Below, in pieces: positions 52,799-62,263 of a stretch of DNA of 64,000 bases (positions are counted from its first letter, which is position 1; each line of letters begins with the position of its first letter). The notes under the pieces were generated by a model, which was given only the letters and a program-made list of their open reading frames with translations, was not told the origin of the DNA and searched no databases. This DNA comes from CAWAPD01 sp963783865 (lineage in GTDB: Bacteria > Actinomycetota > Thermoleophilia > UBA2241): assembly GCA_963783865.1 (NCBI GenBank), contig CAWAPD010000001.1, positions 930,001-994,000 of the forward strand, written 5' to 3'. Made by a program: the position numbers and the translations under genes.

Positions 52799-54304
52799 AT
52801 GACCGCGGCCCCGTTGTTGCGAATCCTGATCCTGGTGCTCACCCTGCTCGCGCCCCTCGAGGCCCCGGCGACGAGCCGTGCGGCCGGGTGGCTGCAGGTG
52901 GCGGCGTGGGGCGAGCGCGGCAGCGGTCCGGGGCAGATGGAAGGCCCCAAGGGGATCGACGTCGACCCACAGGGCGACGTGTACGTCCTCGACTACCTCG
53001 ACTTCAAGGTCATGAAGTTCACCGCCGACGGCGAGCTGATCACCGAGTGGGGCGGCTACGGCCACAAGGCGGGCAGGTTCTACCGTCCCAGCCGCCTCGC
53101 CCTCGGGCCAGACGGCGCCGTCTACGTGACCGACACGCGCAACGACCGCGTGCAGAAGTTCACTGCCGACGGGCAGTTCGTGACGCTCTGGGGTGGCACC
53201 GGCACGGGCAAGGGCCGGTTCGACCACCCGCGCGGCATCGCGGTGGGGCCGGACGGCCTCGTCTACGTCACCGACGAACGCAACGAGCGCGTCGAGGTGT
53301 TCACGCAAGATGGCACGTACGTGCGCCAGTGGGGTCACCGCGGCTACAGCCCGGGAGCCTTCATCTGGCCCAAGGACATCGCCGTCGGGCCCGACGGCCG
53401 CGTGTTCGTGCTCGACGAGGTGCTCTGCCGCCTGTCGGTGTTCTCGCCGACGGGCGGGCTGCTGCACTACTGGGGCACGAGAGGCACGGCGCTGAACCAG
53501 TTCAAGGGGCCCCGCGGCGTGACGATCGACCCGGCCGGCGACATCTTCGTGGCCGACAGCTACAACGACCGGCTGCTGGAGTTCGCCGGCGACTACACGT
53601 TCCTGCGCCGCTGGGCCGCCTACGGCAAGGCGCGCGGCCTCGTGTACGCGGCGAGAGATCTCGCCGTCGCGCCCGACGGGACCCTGTACGTCAGCGATTT
53701 CGGCAACCATCGCATCGTGCGCTACGCGCTGAGCACGGCGGCCGACGGCACGACGCCCACGACGAAGCCGTCGGCGGCGGGGTGGCACCGCGCGCCGGTG
53801 AAGCTGGGCCTCTCGTGGGCCGACCCCGACGACACGGCGGTGACGACGTTCTACCGCTTCGGCACGAAGGCGATGTTCCGGCGCTACAAGGCGCCGCTCA
53901 CGATCGCCAGGCAAGGGATCTACACGCTGCAGTACTTCTCGCTGGACGCGGCCGGCAACCAGGAGGCGAAGCGGACGAGCGGCCTGCACATCGACTGGAC
54001 GCGGCCGGGGGTGCGGCCGGCGGCGACGTCCTTCTCCGTCGCCGCCGGCCGCACCCTCACGGTCGGCTGCACGGTCTCCGACAACATGAGCCCCACGTGC
54101 CACTTCTCGCTGGTCTTCTCCCGGGACGGGCGCAGGGTCGGCGGGGCGTCGCTGGGAACGCACGGCGTGAGCACGGGGGGCCGCGCGTGGCGGCTGCCAT
54201 GGACCTGCACGCTGGCGCGCGGCCAGTACTTGCTGAAGATCCGGGCGACCGACCTGGCCGGCAACGTGGGCTACGCCCACGGGATGGCGCTGACCGTCGA
54301 CTGA
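52799..54304 (+). CDS. Secreted NHL-repeat beta-propeller protein
   Basis: A 501-residue exported protein. Signal peptide (LLRILILVLTLLAPLEAPATSRAA). Six NHL units follow, each with a GPxGIxVxPxGxVYVxDxxNxRVxxF-like pattern (GPKGIDVDPQGDVYVLD, RPSRLALGPDGAVYVTD, HPRGIAVGPDGLVYVTD, WPKDIAVGPDGRVFVLD, GPRGVTIDPAGDIFVAD, AARDLAVAPDGTLYVSD), enough for one propeller. The C-terminal ~170 residues are two beta modules; the last one, with SPTC and ATDLAGN, is also found at the end of the RCC1 protein. A GATATC -10-like element ends 8 bases before ATG 52799. Likely a surface or extracellular binding protein. Confidence 0.88.
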   Translation: MTAAPLLRILILVLTLLAPLEAPATSRAAGWLQVAAWGERGSGPGQMEGPKGIDVDPQGDVYVLDYLDFKVMKFTADGELITEWGGYGHKAGRFYRPSRLALGPDGAVYVTDTRNDRVQKFTADGQFVTLWGGTGTGKGRFDHPRGIAVGPDGLVYVTDERNERVEVFTQDGTYVRQWGHRGYSPGAFIWPKDIAVGPDGRVFVLDEVLCRLSVFSPTGGLLHYWGTRGTALNQFKGPRGVTIDPAGDIFVADSYNDRLLEFAGDYTFLRRWAAYGKARGLVYAARDLAVAPDGTLYVSDFGNHRIVRYALSTAADGTTPTTKPSAAGWHRAPVKLGLSWADPDDTAVTTFYRFGTKAMFRRYKAPLTIARQGIYTLQYFSLDAAGNQEAKRTSGLHIDWTRPGVRPAATSFSVAAGRTLTVGCTVSDNMSPTCHFSLVFSRDGRRVGGASLGTHGVSTGGRAWRLPWTCTLARGQYLLKIRATDLAGNVGYAHGMALTVD

Positions 54305-54352
54305 GACGACGAGGGGGCGGCGGCGCGCAGCGCCGCCGCCCCCTCGTCGTCT
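54304..54352. terminator. Bidirectional 22-base hairpin
   Basis: Perfect arms 54304-54325 and 54331-54352, loop CGCAG. The stem starts on the last base of the NHL stop and ends one base before the chemoreceptor stop. Confidence 0.85.
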
Positions 54353-55897
54353 CTACTCTCCCGGCACCGTCTGCGGCTGCTCGGTCGCGCCGATCAGGCC
54401 CGGCGGGAGCTGCTTGCGGCGCAGCGCCCCGAAGGGGTTGGTCGAGGCCACCATGTCGCTCAAGTCGGCCGACAGCATCTCGATGTGCTGCACGCCCTCC
54501 TGCAGCTGGCGCGCGCCGGCCGCGTTCTGGGCGCCGGCCTGGTCGATCGAGTTCATCGCCTCGGCGATCTGGTCCATGCCGACGAGCTGCTGCTGCGACG
54601 AGGCCACGATCTGCATGGCGCTCTGGGCCGCCGCAGCGACGTTCTCGGCCAGCGCGTCGATGGCCACGCTCGAGTCGGTCGCCTGGCTCACGCCGAGGTC
54701 GATCGTGCGCGAACTCTGCTCCGTCGCCATGACGGCGGCCGTGGTCGCCTTCTCGACGTCGGTCAGGATGGTGCGCACCTGGGTGACGCTCTGCTTGGAG
54801 CCGCCGGCGAGGTTCTTGATCTCCTCGGCGACGACGCCGAAGCCCTTGCCGTACTCGCCTGCCCCGGCCGCCTCGATGGCCGCGTTCACCGCCAGCAGCG
54901 CGGACTGCTCCGAGATCGTGTTGACCGTCTCCATGATCTGGCCGACCGAGTCGGACTGCTCGCTCATGCGCAAGACGCTGTCGGCGACCACGCCCATGTC
55001 CTGCTGGATGTGGCCCATGCCCTCGAGGGTGTCGGTCACCGACCGGCGGCCGGCTTCGGCCACCTCTTCGGCGCGCTTCGATTCGTCGGCGACGGCGGTC
55101 GCCTTCTGGCTGGCGAGCAGCGACGTCTGGCGGACCTCGTCGACGGTCGTCGCGGCTTCGGAGATGGCCGTGGCCGTCTGCACGGCCGAAGCCGCCACCT
55201 GGGCGACGACCGCCAGCATCTCGGAGGTCGTGGCCGCGAGCGTTCCCACGATGTGCTGAAGGCTCCTGGCGATGCGCTTGGGCAGCACGAGCGCCATCAG
55301 GACCCCCCCGATGGAGCCCAGCAGCAGGCAGCCGATGGCGATGCCCACGCACACGTAGACGAAGGTCCACATCTCGCTGTTGGTCTTGGTCGTCGCCTGG
55401 TCCGCCTGAGGTACGAAATCGCCCACGGCGGTCAAGGCCGCATCCGCCGCCGCGACCGCCGTGTCCAGCGCCGCCCCGTCCTGGGCGCCGGCCTCGATGG
55501 CGTCCTGTGTGCGCGACTGCAGGGAGTCGAGCTTCTGGGTGAGGTCCGGAAGGTCGGCGAAGTGGAGACCGGCTGCGTCGACGTTGGCGAGCAGCTCGTC
55601 TCGGTCGGCGGCGAGGGTCTTCTCGGCGCTGCGGAGCTCAGCCACCGTCATCTGGCCGCTGTCATCCCCGAACAGCCGCAACCGCCCCTGCTGAGTGGCC
55701 AGGTCGGCGTTGAGCGCGTCGGTGGCCGTCGAGATCGCCGTGATCCGATCGGTCTGGACGACGTACTTCTGCTGGACGACGACGATCGTCAGGACGATGA
55801 GCGCCATCGCGACCGCCATCGGCACGACCAACGCCCAGTAGCCCAGCGTCATCTTCTGCAGCACGTTCATGCGCCTCGACCGGGGCGTGTCAGTCAT
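54353..55897 (-). CDS. Methyl-accepting chemotaxis protein
   Basis: A 514-residue chemoreceptor. ATG 55897 follows GGAGGT; upstream in-frame ATGs lack a ribosome site. The first membrane helix is ~20-45 (VPMAVAMALIVLTIVVV), a helical sensor domain of ~130 residues lies between, and the second membrane helix is ~172-202 (VYVCVGIAIGCLLLGSIGGVLMALVL). The long signalling coiled coil follows, with the hairpin tip INTISEQSALLAVNAAIEAAGAGEYGKGFGVVAEEIKNLA near residues 335-375. No standard HAMP motif is obvious. It transmits an extracellular signal to CheA; no che gene is in this window. The ligand is unknown. Confidence 0.93.
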   Translation of the reverse strand: MTDTPRSRRMNVLQKMTLGYWALVVPMAVAMALIVLTIVVVQQKYVVQTDRITAISTATDALNADLATQQGRLRLFGDDSGQMTVAELRSAEKTLAADRDELLANVDAAGLHFADLPDLTQKLDSLQSRTQDAIEAGAQDGAALDTAVAAADAALTAVGDFVPQADQATTKTNSEMWTFVYVCVGIAIGCLLLGSIGGVLMALVLPKRIARSLQHIVGTLAATTSEMLAVVAQVAASAVQTATAISEAATTVDEVRQTSLLASQKATAVADESKRAEEVAEAGRRSVTDTLEGMGHIQQDMGVVADSVLRMSEQSDSVGQIMETVNTISEQSALLAVNAAIEAAGAGEYGKGFGVVAEEIKNLAGGSKQSVTQVRTILTDVEKATTAAVMATEQSSRTIDLGVSQATDSSVAIDALAENVAAAAQSAMQIVASSQQQLVGMDQIAEAMNSIDQAGAQNAAGARQLQEGVQHIEMLSADLSDMVASTNPFGALRRKQLPPGLIGATEQPQTVPGE

Positions 55898-56038
55898 CCG
55901 GAGGACCTCCATGTTCGCGGCGCCCATCCGCCGCGCTCGCATCACGTAGCGCGGTTGATATCGGCAGGGATGGCCGGATGCTCAAGCGGTGTGGGAGGCG
56001 GAGGATGGGCTGCTTCGAAGGCCGGCCGGTCGCCCGAC

Positions 56039-56902
56039 CTAGCGGGCGCGGCCGGCGCCGTCGCGGTCGCCGCTGTAGGGCACCGGGATGAACTCGACCG
56101 ACGGCCGCCGCTGCGACCGCTGGGGATACAACTGCATCAGCGTGTAGACGGCCTCGGGGACGGCGTCGGTCACCGGCAGGCCGAGCTCCTCGGCCTCGTC
56201 GAAGCGGATGGGGTAGTCGTGCGTCCAGTGGCCGTCGCTCAGCAGCCCGGCGATGCGCTCGGCGTCGACCGCGCCGCGGCGTGGGCTGAGCAGAGAGATG
56301 ACCGTGTCGCGAGCCTGGACCATGGCCTTGCCGGCGATGTCGCCGAGGATCAGGGTCTGGTCGTCGCGGTTGGGATTGGGCTCATCGAGCGCCTTGAGGA
56401 TCGAGGCCGCCGGCCAGTAGCCGCGCGGCAGGCTGCCGAGCTGGGGGTCGACCGGGCCGAGCACGGCGTCGCGGTCCATCACGATGCCGTCGGCCGCCAG
56501 CGCCAGCAGCGTGCCGCCCGACATGGCGTAGTGGGGCACGAACACGGTCACCGGGCCCCGGTGGCGGCGCAGCGCGTAGGCGATCTGGTCCGAGGCGAGC
56601 ACGAGGCCGCCCGGTGTGTGGACGATCAGGTCGATCGGCATCTCGGGCGGAGTGAGCCGGATGGCGCGCAGGATCTGCTCGGAGTCCTCGATGTCGATGA
56701 ACCGCCCGAGTGGGATGCCGAGCAGGCTCACCGACTCCTGCCGGTGGATCAGCGTGATCACGCGTGAGTGGCGCTCGCCCTCGAGCGCGCGGATGAGGGC
56801 GCGCCGGCGCCGGTACCGGCGCCGGCGCGCCACGAACGGCACGGCGACGACCAGGACCACGGCAACCAGGACGACGATCAAGATGACGTCACCGACGCTC
56901 AT
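56039..56902 (-). CDS. Membrane-anchored ClpP-like serine protease (SDH_sah family)
   Basis: A 287-residue protein with one N-terminal membrane helix (VILIVVLVAVVLVVAVPFV), a highly basic stretch (RRRRYRRRR), then a ClpP/crotonase-fold domain. IDLIVHTPGGLVLASDQIAYALRRHRGPVTVFVPHYAMSGGTLLALAADGIVMD carries the oxyanion glycines and the likely nucleophile Ser in MSGG. This is the serine dehydrogenase proteinase (SDH_sah) group, related to signal-peptide peptidase. ATG 56902 is divergent from the GAF genes. Probably degrades membrane-associated peptides. Confidence 0.88.
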   Translation of the reverse strand: MSVGDVILIVVLVAVVLVVAVPFVARRRRYRRRRALIRALEGERHSRVITLIHRQESVSLLGIPLGRFIDIEDSEQILRAIRLTPPEMPIDLIVHTPGGLVLASDQIAYALRRHRGPVTVFVPHYAMSGGTLLALAADGIVMDRDAVLGPVDPQLGSLPRGYWPAASILKALDEPNPNRDDQTLILGDIAGKAMVQARDTVISLLSPRRGAVDAERIAGLLSDGHWTHDYPIRFDEAEELGLPVTDAVPEAVYTLMQLYPQRSQRRPSVEFIPVPYSGDRDGAGRAR

Positions 56903-56974
56903 GTCTCGCAGTGTACCCGGCCGCACGGGAGACATGGACGCGCCTGATACCATAGTTCTCGTGGAAGGAGGCCG

Positions 56975-58102
56975 GTGACCGAGATCAGCCCACTCAGCGG
57001 CAATCCCTTGCGTGCGATCTTCGAGGTGACCGCGTCGCTGGTGTCGAGCACGCGCGCCGAAGAGGTCTTCGCCGACGTCGTGGCCAAGATCGGCGAGGCG
57101 ATGAACGTCTGGTCCTGCGACCTGATGACGTACGTACCCGAGCGCGACATCACCGTGTACGAGGCGTTCTGGTGCGCCGGCGGCGTCACCGAGGACGACC
57201 GCGAGTACGTCGGCACGGTCAACGTCCTGCGCGAGCGGCCCGACATCCGCGCCATCCTGCAGAGCCACGATCTGACCGAGCAGCACGTCGACGACCCGCG
57301 CCTCTCGGCCCACGACAAGGAGCAGCTCACCAAGTGGGGTTACAGGTCGACGCTCGACGTGCCCCTGTGGATCGGCGACGAGGTGATCGGCATCCTCGGC
57401 GTGCAGGAGTCGCGCTTCGTGCGGCGCTTCACGCCGGCCGAGCGCGACCAGTTCGCGCGCCTGTGCGAGCTGGCGGCCCTCGGCATCCACAACGTGCGCA
57501 CGTACCGCCGCCAGCAGGAGCGCAGCCGCCATCTGCGGTCGCTGATCGAGATCGGTCGCGGACTGGCCACGACCTCCCAGGTCCAGGACGTCTTCGACGT
57601 GATCGCGACCGAGACCGCGATCGCCTTCGACGCGCCGCGCGTGACCGTGTACGACCACGATGCCGCGGCCGCGACGCTCACGCCGCGGGCGATCCACCAG
57701 CGCGACCCCGACGCGGCGTTCGACACGACAGGGGTCGCCGAGACCCTCGAGGAGTGTCTCGGCGACCCGACGATCCTGACCGCGCCCGACCCGATCCTGG
57801 AGCACGCGACCGACCCGGACCTGCCGGCCGAATCGCGCGCCATCTTCGAGGAGCTCGGCGAGAAGACGTGCCTGCAGGCGCCGATGATCTTCCGCGGCGA
57901 GCCGATGGGCCTCGTCATGATCAGCTGGATCGACCAGGAGCGTCTCGTCACGCCCGACGAGATCGAGCTGGTGAGGGGCATCGCCGCGCTCGCGGCCGTG
58001 GCCCTGAAGAACGCCAAGCTGCGCGAGGCGGCCGGCGCCGGCCCCGACGGCGCCGGCGAAGCGGTCGGCGCGGCCGAGCTCGACGGGGAGGCGGAGCTGT
58101 GA
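56975..58102 (+). CDS. Double-GAF protein without output domain
   Basis: A 375-residue cytosolic protein, GTG 56975 behind GGAAGGAGG. Two GAF domains occupy ~5-175 (HVDDPRLSAHDKEQLTKWGYRSTLDVPLWIGDEVIGILGVQESRFVRRFT) and ~185-350 (RAIFEELGEKTCLQAPMIFRGEPMGLVMISW), joined by a short helix. The tail is Ala/Gly/Glu-rich. The domains carry the same WG..(S/T) signature as the other GAF proteins here. A TACCAT -10-like element lies near 56949. It overlaps the next GAF gene by 4 bases and is divergent from the protease gene. Probably a regulatory sensor subunit. Confidence 0.82.
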   Translation: MTEISPLSGNPLRAIFEVTASLVSSTRAEEVFADVVAKIGEAMNVWSCDLMTYVPERDITVYEAFWCAGGVTEDDREYVGTVNVLRERPDIRAILQSHDLTEQHVDDPRLSAHDKEQLTKWGYRSTLDVPLWIGDEVIGILGVQESRFVRRFTPAERDQFARLCELAALGIHNVRTYRRQQERSRHLRSLIEIGRGLATTSQVQDVFDVIATETAIAFDAPRVTVYDHDAAAATLTPRAIHQRDPDAAFDTTGVAETLEECLGDPTILTAPDPILEHATDPDLPAESRAIFEELGEKTCLQAPMIFRGEPMGLVMISWIDQERLVTPDEIELVRGIAALAAVALKNAKLREAAGAGPDGAGEAVGAAELDGEAEL

Positions 58103-59058
58103 GCGACATGAGCTCCCGCGTGCCTCGCGACGACCCGTTCCGCTGGATCCTCGACGTGGGGGCGGCCATGGTGGGCGGCTCGCGCGGGCGCGAGGGCCTC
58201 ATGGAGATGGCCGCCGCCATCGGCCGGGCCATGAACGTGACCGGCGTCGACATCCAGTCCTACGACAAGGCCGGCGACTGCCTCATCCAGGAGGCCTCCT
58301 GGGACGCGTCCGGCGACCTCGAAGAGGACCTCGCGTACATCGGCACCCGCATCCCGCTGGCCGAGAGCCCCAGCTTCAACAAGGTCGTCGCCCTGAAGGC
58401 GATCGACGAGGTGCACGTCGACGATCCCGACATGCTCCCGGACGACCGCGAGCTGTTCGAACGGTGGGGCTACAAGGCGACGATCGACGCGCCGCTGATC
58501 GTCGGCGGCGAGGTGGTCGGAGTGCTCGGCATCACCGAGGACCGCTACGTGCGGCGCTTCAAGAGCATGGAGAGGGAGCGGTTCGAGCAGCTTGCGGCGA
58601 TGACGGGGGCCGCCATCCGCAACATGCGGCTGAGCGCCCGCGAGCGGATGCAGAGCGGCAGGCTCGAGGCGCTGCTCGCCGTGACCGGCGCCCTCACCGT
58701 CGCGCCGGCCGAGGGCGTGATCGGCGTGGTCGAGCGCGTGTGCCGCGAGCAGCTGGGAGCCGCGCGCGCCGAGGTGGAGCGCAGCGAGGGCCTTCTCGAG
58801 ACCACGGTGACCACGCTGCACCAGGCGGCGCAGCTTCCCGGCGACGACCCGCTGCGCGGCGACATGGAGCGGCGCGGCGAGGCGTGGCGGCTCGTCGTGC
58901 CGGTCGTGTACATGAACCGGCCTCACGGGCTGCTCACGCTCGCCTGGCCCGAGGACCAGGAGGCGTTCGACGAGGACGCCCAGCGGTTCGTCGAGGCCCT
59001 CGCCGAGCAGCTCGCGGCGGCGCTCGAGAACGAGGCGCTGGCGGGGGCGGGCCGCTAG
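58099..59058 (+). CDS. GAF-domain protein, partner of the preceding gene
   Basis: A 319-residue protein. The GTG at 58099 is chosen because it overlaps the previous stop (GTGA) with GGGGAGG about 8 bases upstream; ATG 58108 is too far from a ribosome site. Residues ~10-175 form a GAF closely related to the first GAF of the preceding gene (HVDDPDMLPDDRELFERWGYKATIDAPLIVGGEVVGVLGITEDRYVRRFKSMERERFEQLA). Residues ~185-315 form a second, shorter GAF-like domain. No output domain. Its stop codon lies within a hairpin. Confidence 0.8.
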   Translation: MSDMSSRVPRDDPFRWILDVGAAMVGGSRGREGLMEMAAAIGRAMNVTGVDIQSYDKAGDCLIQEASWDASGDLEEDLAYIGTRIPLAESPSFNKVVALKAIDEVHVDDPDMLPDDRELFERWGYKATIDAPLIVGGEVVGVLGITEDRYVRRFKSMERERFEQLAAMTGAAIRNMRLSARERMQSGRLEALLAVTGALTVAPAEGVIGVVERVCREQLGAARAEVERSEGLLETTVTTLHQAAQLPGDDPLRGDMERRGEAWRLVVPVVYMNRPHGLLTLAWPEDQEAFDEDAQRFVEALAEQLAAALENEALAGAGR

Positions 59059-59071
59059 GCCCGCCCCCGCC
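59040..59071. terminator. Hairpin with the stop codon in its loop
   Basis: Perfect 14-base arms (59040-59053, 59058-59071) with loop GCTA. The TAG of the GAF gene is in the loop and first base of the right arm; it also serves the convergent RCC1 gene ending at 59077. Confidence 0.8.
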
Positions 59072-59076
59072 TCGGT

Positions 59077-62023
59077 TCAGCGTACGACGAGCGAGTTGCT
59101 GGCCACCTTCGCCTGGCGGTTGCCGGCAAGGTCGGTAGCGTAGACGTACCAGCGGTACGCCCCCTTGGCCCACGGGCACCGGACGGTCGTTCTGTGGCTC
59201 ACGCCGGACTTCTGCTGCCCCAGCAGGATCGTCTTGACCACGTGCGCGCCACGCTTGATCACGACCTTGACGGCGCAGGTCGGCGACCACTTGTCGGTGG
59301 CCTTGTAGGACAGCGTGCACGAGCGGTTCCGCACGACCTTGGCCGCGGTCAGGGCGGCGGTCGCCGGGTGCAGCGAGTCGATGTGGACGGTGAAGCTCAC
59401 GGTCGGCGACGCGTTCCCGGCCCTGTCGACCGCCTGGTAGGCGATCGTCTTCTTGCCGTTGCCGCTCAGCGTGAACGCGTCGGCCGTCAGCCACCCGACG
59501 CCGCCGTTGAGGCTGTATTGCGTGCGGGCGACGCCCCAGCCGCCGTCGCTGGCCGTGAAGCTCACCCTGGTCTTGCCGGCGTACCAGCCGGGCGCGGCTG
59601 CGCCCAGTCGGGCGTCGCCCGCGGCCCGCGGCGAAGCGTCCGCTGGCGAGCGCCCTGCGGGAGCCGAGCTCGGCGACGGTGACGCGGTCACGGTCGGGGC
59701 GGTCGTGTCGGCGTCGCCGGTGAACACCAGGTCGACCGGCTGCGGGTGCCATAGCGGGTCGCCCAGGCCGAGCTGCGAGTCCCAGTTCGGCCCCCACGCC
59801 CAGAGCGTGCCGTCGTCCTTGATCGCGTAGCTCTCGCCCGAGCAGACGACGGTCGACCAGTGCGGGTCGGCGTCCGCCACGACGGGCGTCAGCTGCCACA
59901 GGTACGTGCCGTTCCCCAGCGCGCCGCCGCCGTTGGCGCCCCACGCCCAGAGCGTGCCGTCCGTCTTGATCGCCAGCGTGTGCGCGGCGCCGATCTCCCC
60001 GCCGGTGGCGATCTTCAGCCAGTCGGTGTCGGATCCGACCTGCGTGGGCGAGAGGTGGTCGGGCGTGGTCTGGCCGTTGGGGAAGCCGAGCTGGAACCCG
60101 TCGTCGTTGCCCCAGGCCCAGAGGGTGTGGTCGGTACTGACCCCGAGGGCGAAACCGCGGTCGCGGTCGGCGCCGGCGGCGACGGCCGTCCAACCTGTGC
60201 CGACCAGCGTCGGCGTGGAGCGCGAGGTGGTGTCGCCCAGGCCGAGCCGGCCGTCTGTGTTCTTGCCCCAGGCGTAGAGCGAGCCGGTCTGCTTGATCGC
60301 GTACGTGCAATGGGCTCCCGCGGCGATCCAGGTCCAGTCGGTGTCGCTGCCGACCTGCTTGGGCGTCGCGTGCGGCGACGCGTCGGCCGTCCCGCGCCCG
60401 AGCTCGCCGTCGGTGTTGCTGCCCCAGGCCCACAGGCTCCCGTCCGCCTTGAGGGCGACCGTGTGGGAGGTCGCGTCTTCGGCGCTCTCGCCGTCGGTGA
60501 GGACGGCGCTGCCGCAGGCGACCGCCGTCCACTGGTCGTCGGTCCCGATCTGCGCCGGGCCCTCGTGCGGGTCGGTGTCGCCCACGCCCAGCTCGCCTGA
60601 GCTGTTGGCGGAGCCCCAGCTCCAGAGCGTGCCGTCGCTCTTGAGCCCGACGAAGTACTGCCGGCCCGAGAACACGTGGGCCCAGTCACGCGCGGCGCCG
60701 ACCTGAGCCGGCGTTCGTGACAGCGCGCGCCATGACCAGAGGGTGCCGTCATCCCGGGTCGCCGCCGCCTGCTCGTTGCCGGCGGCGACCGACGTCCAGC
60801 CGGGGTCGGAGCCGATCTGGGTCGGTGTGGAGCGCATGAGCGGGTAGCCCACCCCGATCTGCCCGTAGCCGTTGTCGCCCCAGGCGAGGAACGAACCGTC
60901 GTTCTTCGCGGCCAGGGTGTGGAGGCTCCCGGCGGCGACCGTCGTCCAGTCGGTCGCGGCGTCGATCTGGGTGGGCGTCGGCGTGAAGGTCTTGCCGATC
61001 TCGTGGTTCTGCAGGCCAACGCCGAGCGCACCGTAGCCGTTGTCGCCCCAGCCCCACAGGGTGCCGTCCACCTTGAGGCCGATGCTGTGCCACACGCCGC
61101 CGGCGGCCGCGACCCAGTCGGTCGCGGAGCCGACCTGGACCGGCGAGGAGTAGGAGTTGCCGGAATCGCCCTGGCCGATCGCGCCGAAGAAGTTCCAGCC
61201 CCAGGCCCACAACGTGCCGCCGCTCTTGACGGCCAGCGTATGGTTCGTGCCGCAGGCGACGCTCGCCCAGTCCTTGGCCGAACCGACCGGCTGCGGCGTC
61301 GTACGGTCCGTCATGTCGCCCAGCCCCAGCTGGCCGCTCGCGTTCAGGCCCCAGGCTCCAGAGGGTGCCGTCCTGTTTGAGCGCGACGGTGTGCGCCGTG
61401 CCGCAGGCGACCGCCTTCCAGTCGGTGTCGGAGCCGACCTGGGTGAAGGCGAGCCGGCCGCTCGTGTCACCGAGCCCGAGCTGCCCGTAGGGGTTGCTGC
61501 CGAACGCCCAGAGCGTGCCATCGACCTTGAGCCCGATCGCGTACCCTTCGCCGACCGCCACGGCGACCCAGTCGGTCTCGACGCCGACCTGGGTGGGGAC
61601 GAGCCGCAACACGCCTGCGCCGAGGTAGTAGGGTTCGTTGTCGCCCCACGCCCACAGGGTGTGGTCCTGCTTGACGGCCATCACCAGGTGATCGCCGCCG
61701 CGTGAGGTCGCGACCGTCGCCCAGTCGGCGTCGGTCCCCACCTGCACCGGCACCGGCCGCGGCGTGATGTCGCCGAGCCCCAGCTCACCGTAGAGGTTGC
61801 CGCCGAACGACCACAGCGTGCCGTCGGGCCGCACGAGATAGGAGTCGGTGCCGCCCGCCGCCACGTGGGGCGGCGTCGAGGCGGCGTGGGCGGGGCTCGC
61901 CGCCGTGGCGGCGAGCCCCGCCCACGCCGCCAGCAGGGCGAGCGTCGCGACGATGCGTGCCAAGTGACGTGGGGTCCCTTCCGGTGTCCGATGCAGGCGA
62001 AGCGCAGGTGCGTGGCTACCCAT
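59077..62023 (-). CDS. Secreted RCC1-repeat double beta-propeller protein, frameshifted
   Basis: A protein of about 980 residues once one base is corrected. ATG 62023 follows AGGAGGG and starts a long signal peptide (RIVATLALLAAWAGLAATAASPAHAA). I count 14 RCC1-type units (TLWSFGGNLYGELGLG, TLWAFGSNPYGQLGLG ... TLWAWGPNWDSQLGLG), enough for two seven-bladed propellers. Unit 4 is broken: the reading frame switches at 61354-61355, where removing one base restores LW-S-WGLNASGQLG. After the propellers come a Pro/Ala-rich linker and two Ig-like modules, the last with SPTC and ATDLAGN. Eukaryotic RCC1 is a nucleotide-exchange factor; bacterial secreted versions are of unknown role, probably binding. 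Confidence 0.85.
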
Positions 62024-62132
62024 GGCGTTCCCTCCTCGATCGGCGTCCTCGCGCACGCCTCAGCCGGGACGGCAATCGTGCGAGTCGCGCCAGGGTCCCC
62101 ACCTCGTTGGCGACGCCGTCGATCCTGCCTAC

Positions 62133-62139
62133 CATTGTA
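62133..62139 (-). promoter_or_regulatory. Putative -10 (TACAAT) of the RCC1 gene
   Basis: On the minus strand TACAAT (complement of 62134-62139) is about 110 bases upstream of ATG 62023. A TCACGC hexamer 17 bases further upstream could be a poor -35. Confidence 0.35.
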
Positions 62140-62180
62140 CTCGCAGGTGTGGCGAAGCGTGAGGGGCGATCGCAAGGGGT

Positions 62181-62216
62181 CGGGCGGGGGAGCGCCCGCC
62201 CGCGCTCCCCCGCCCG
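62181..62216. terminator. Hairpin in the divergent RCC1/dioxygenase gap
   Basis: Perfect 14-base arms (62181-62194, 62203-62216), loop of 8, followed by TTT on the plus strand. It lies between two outward-facing genes, where no terminator is expected, so it may be regulatory or stop antisense transcripts. Confidence 0.6.
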
Positions 62217-62263
62217 TTTGGGTGCTGGTACGCTCCCGCCAGGCGGAATCCCGGAGGTCACCG

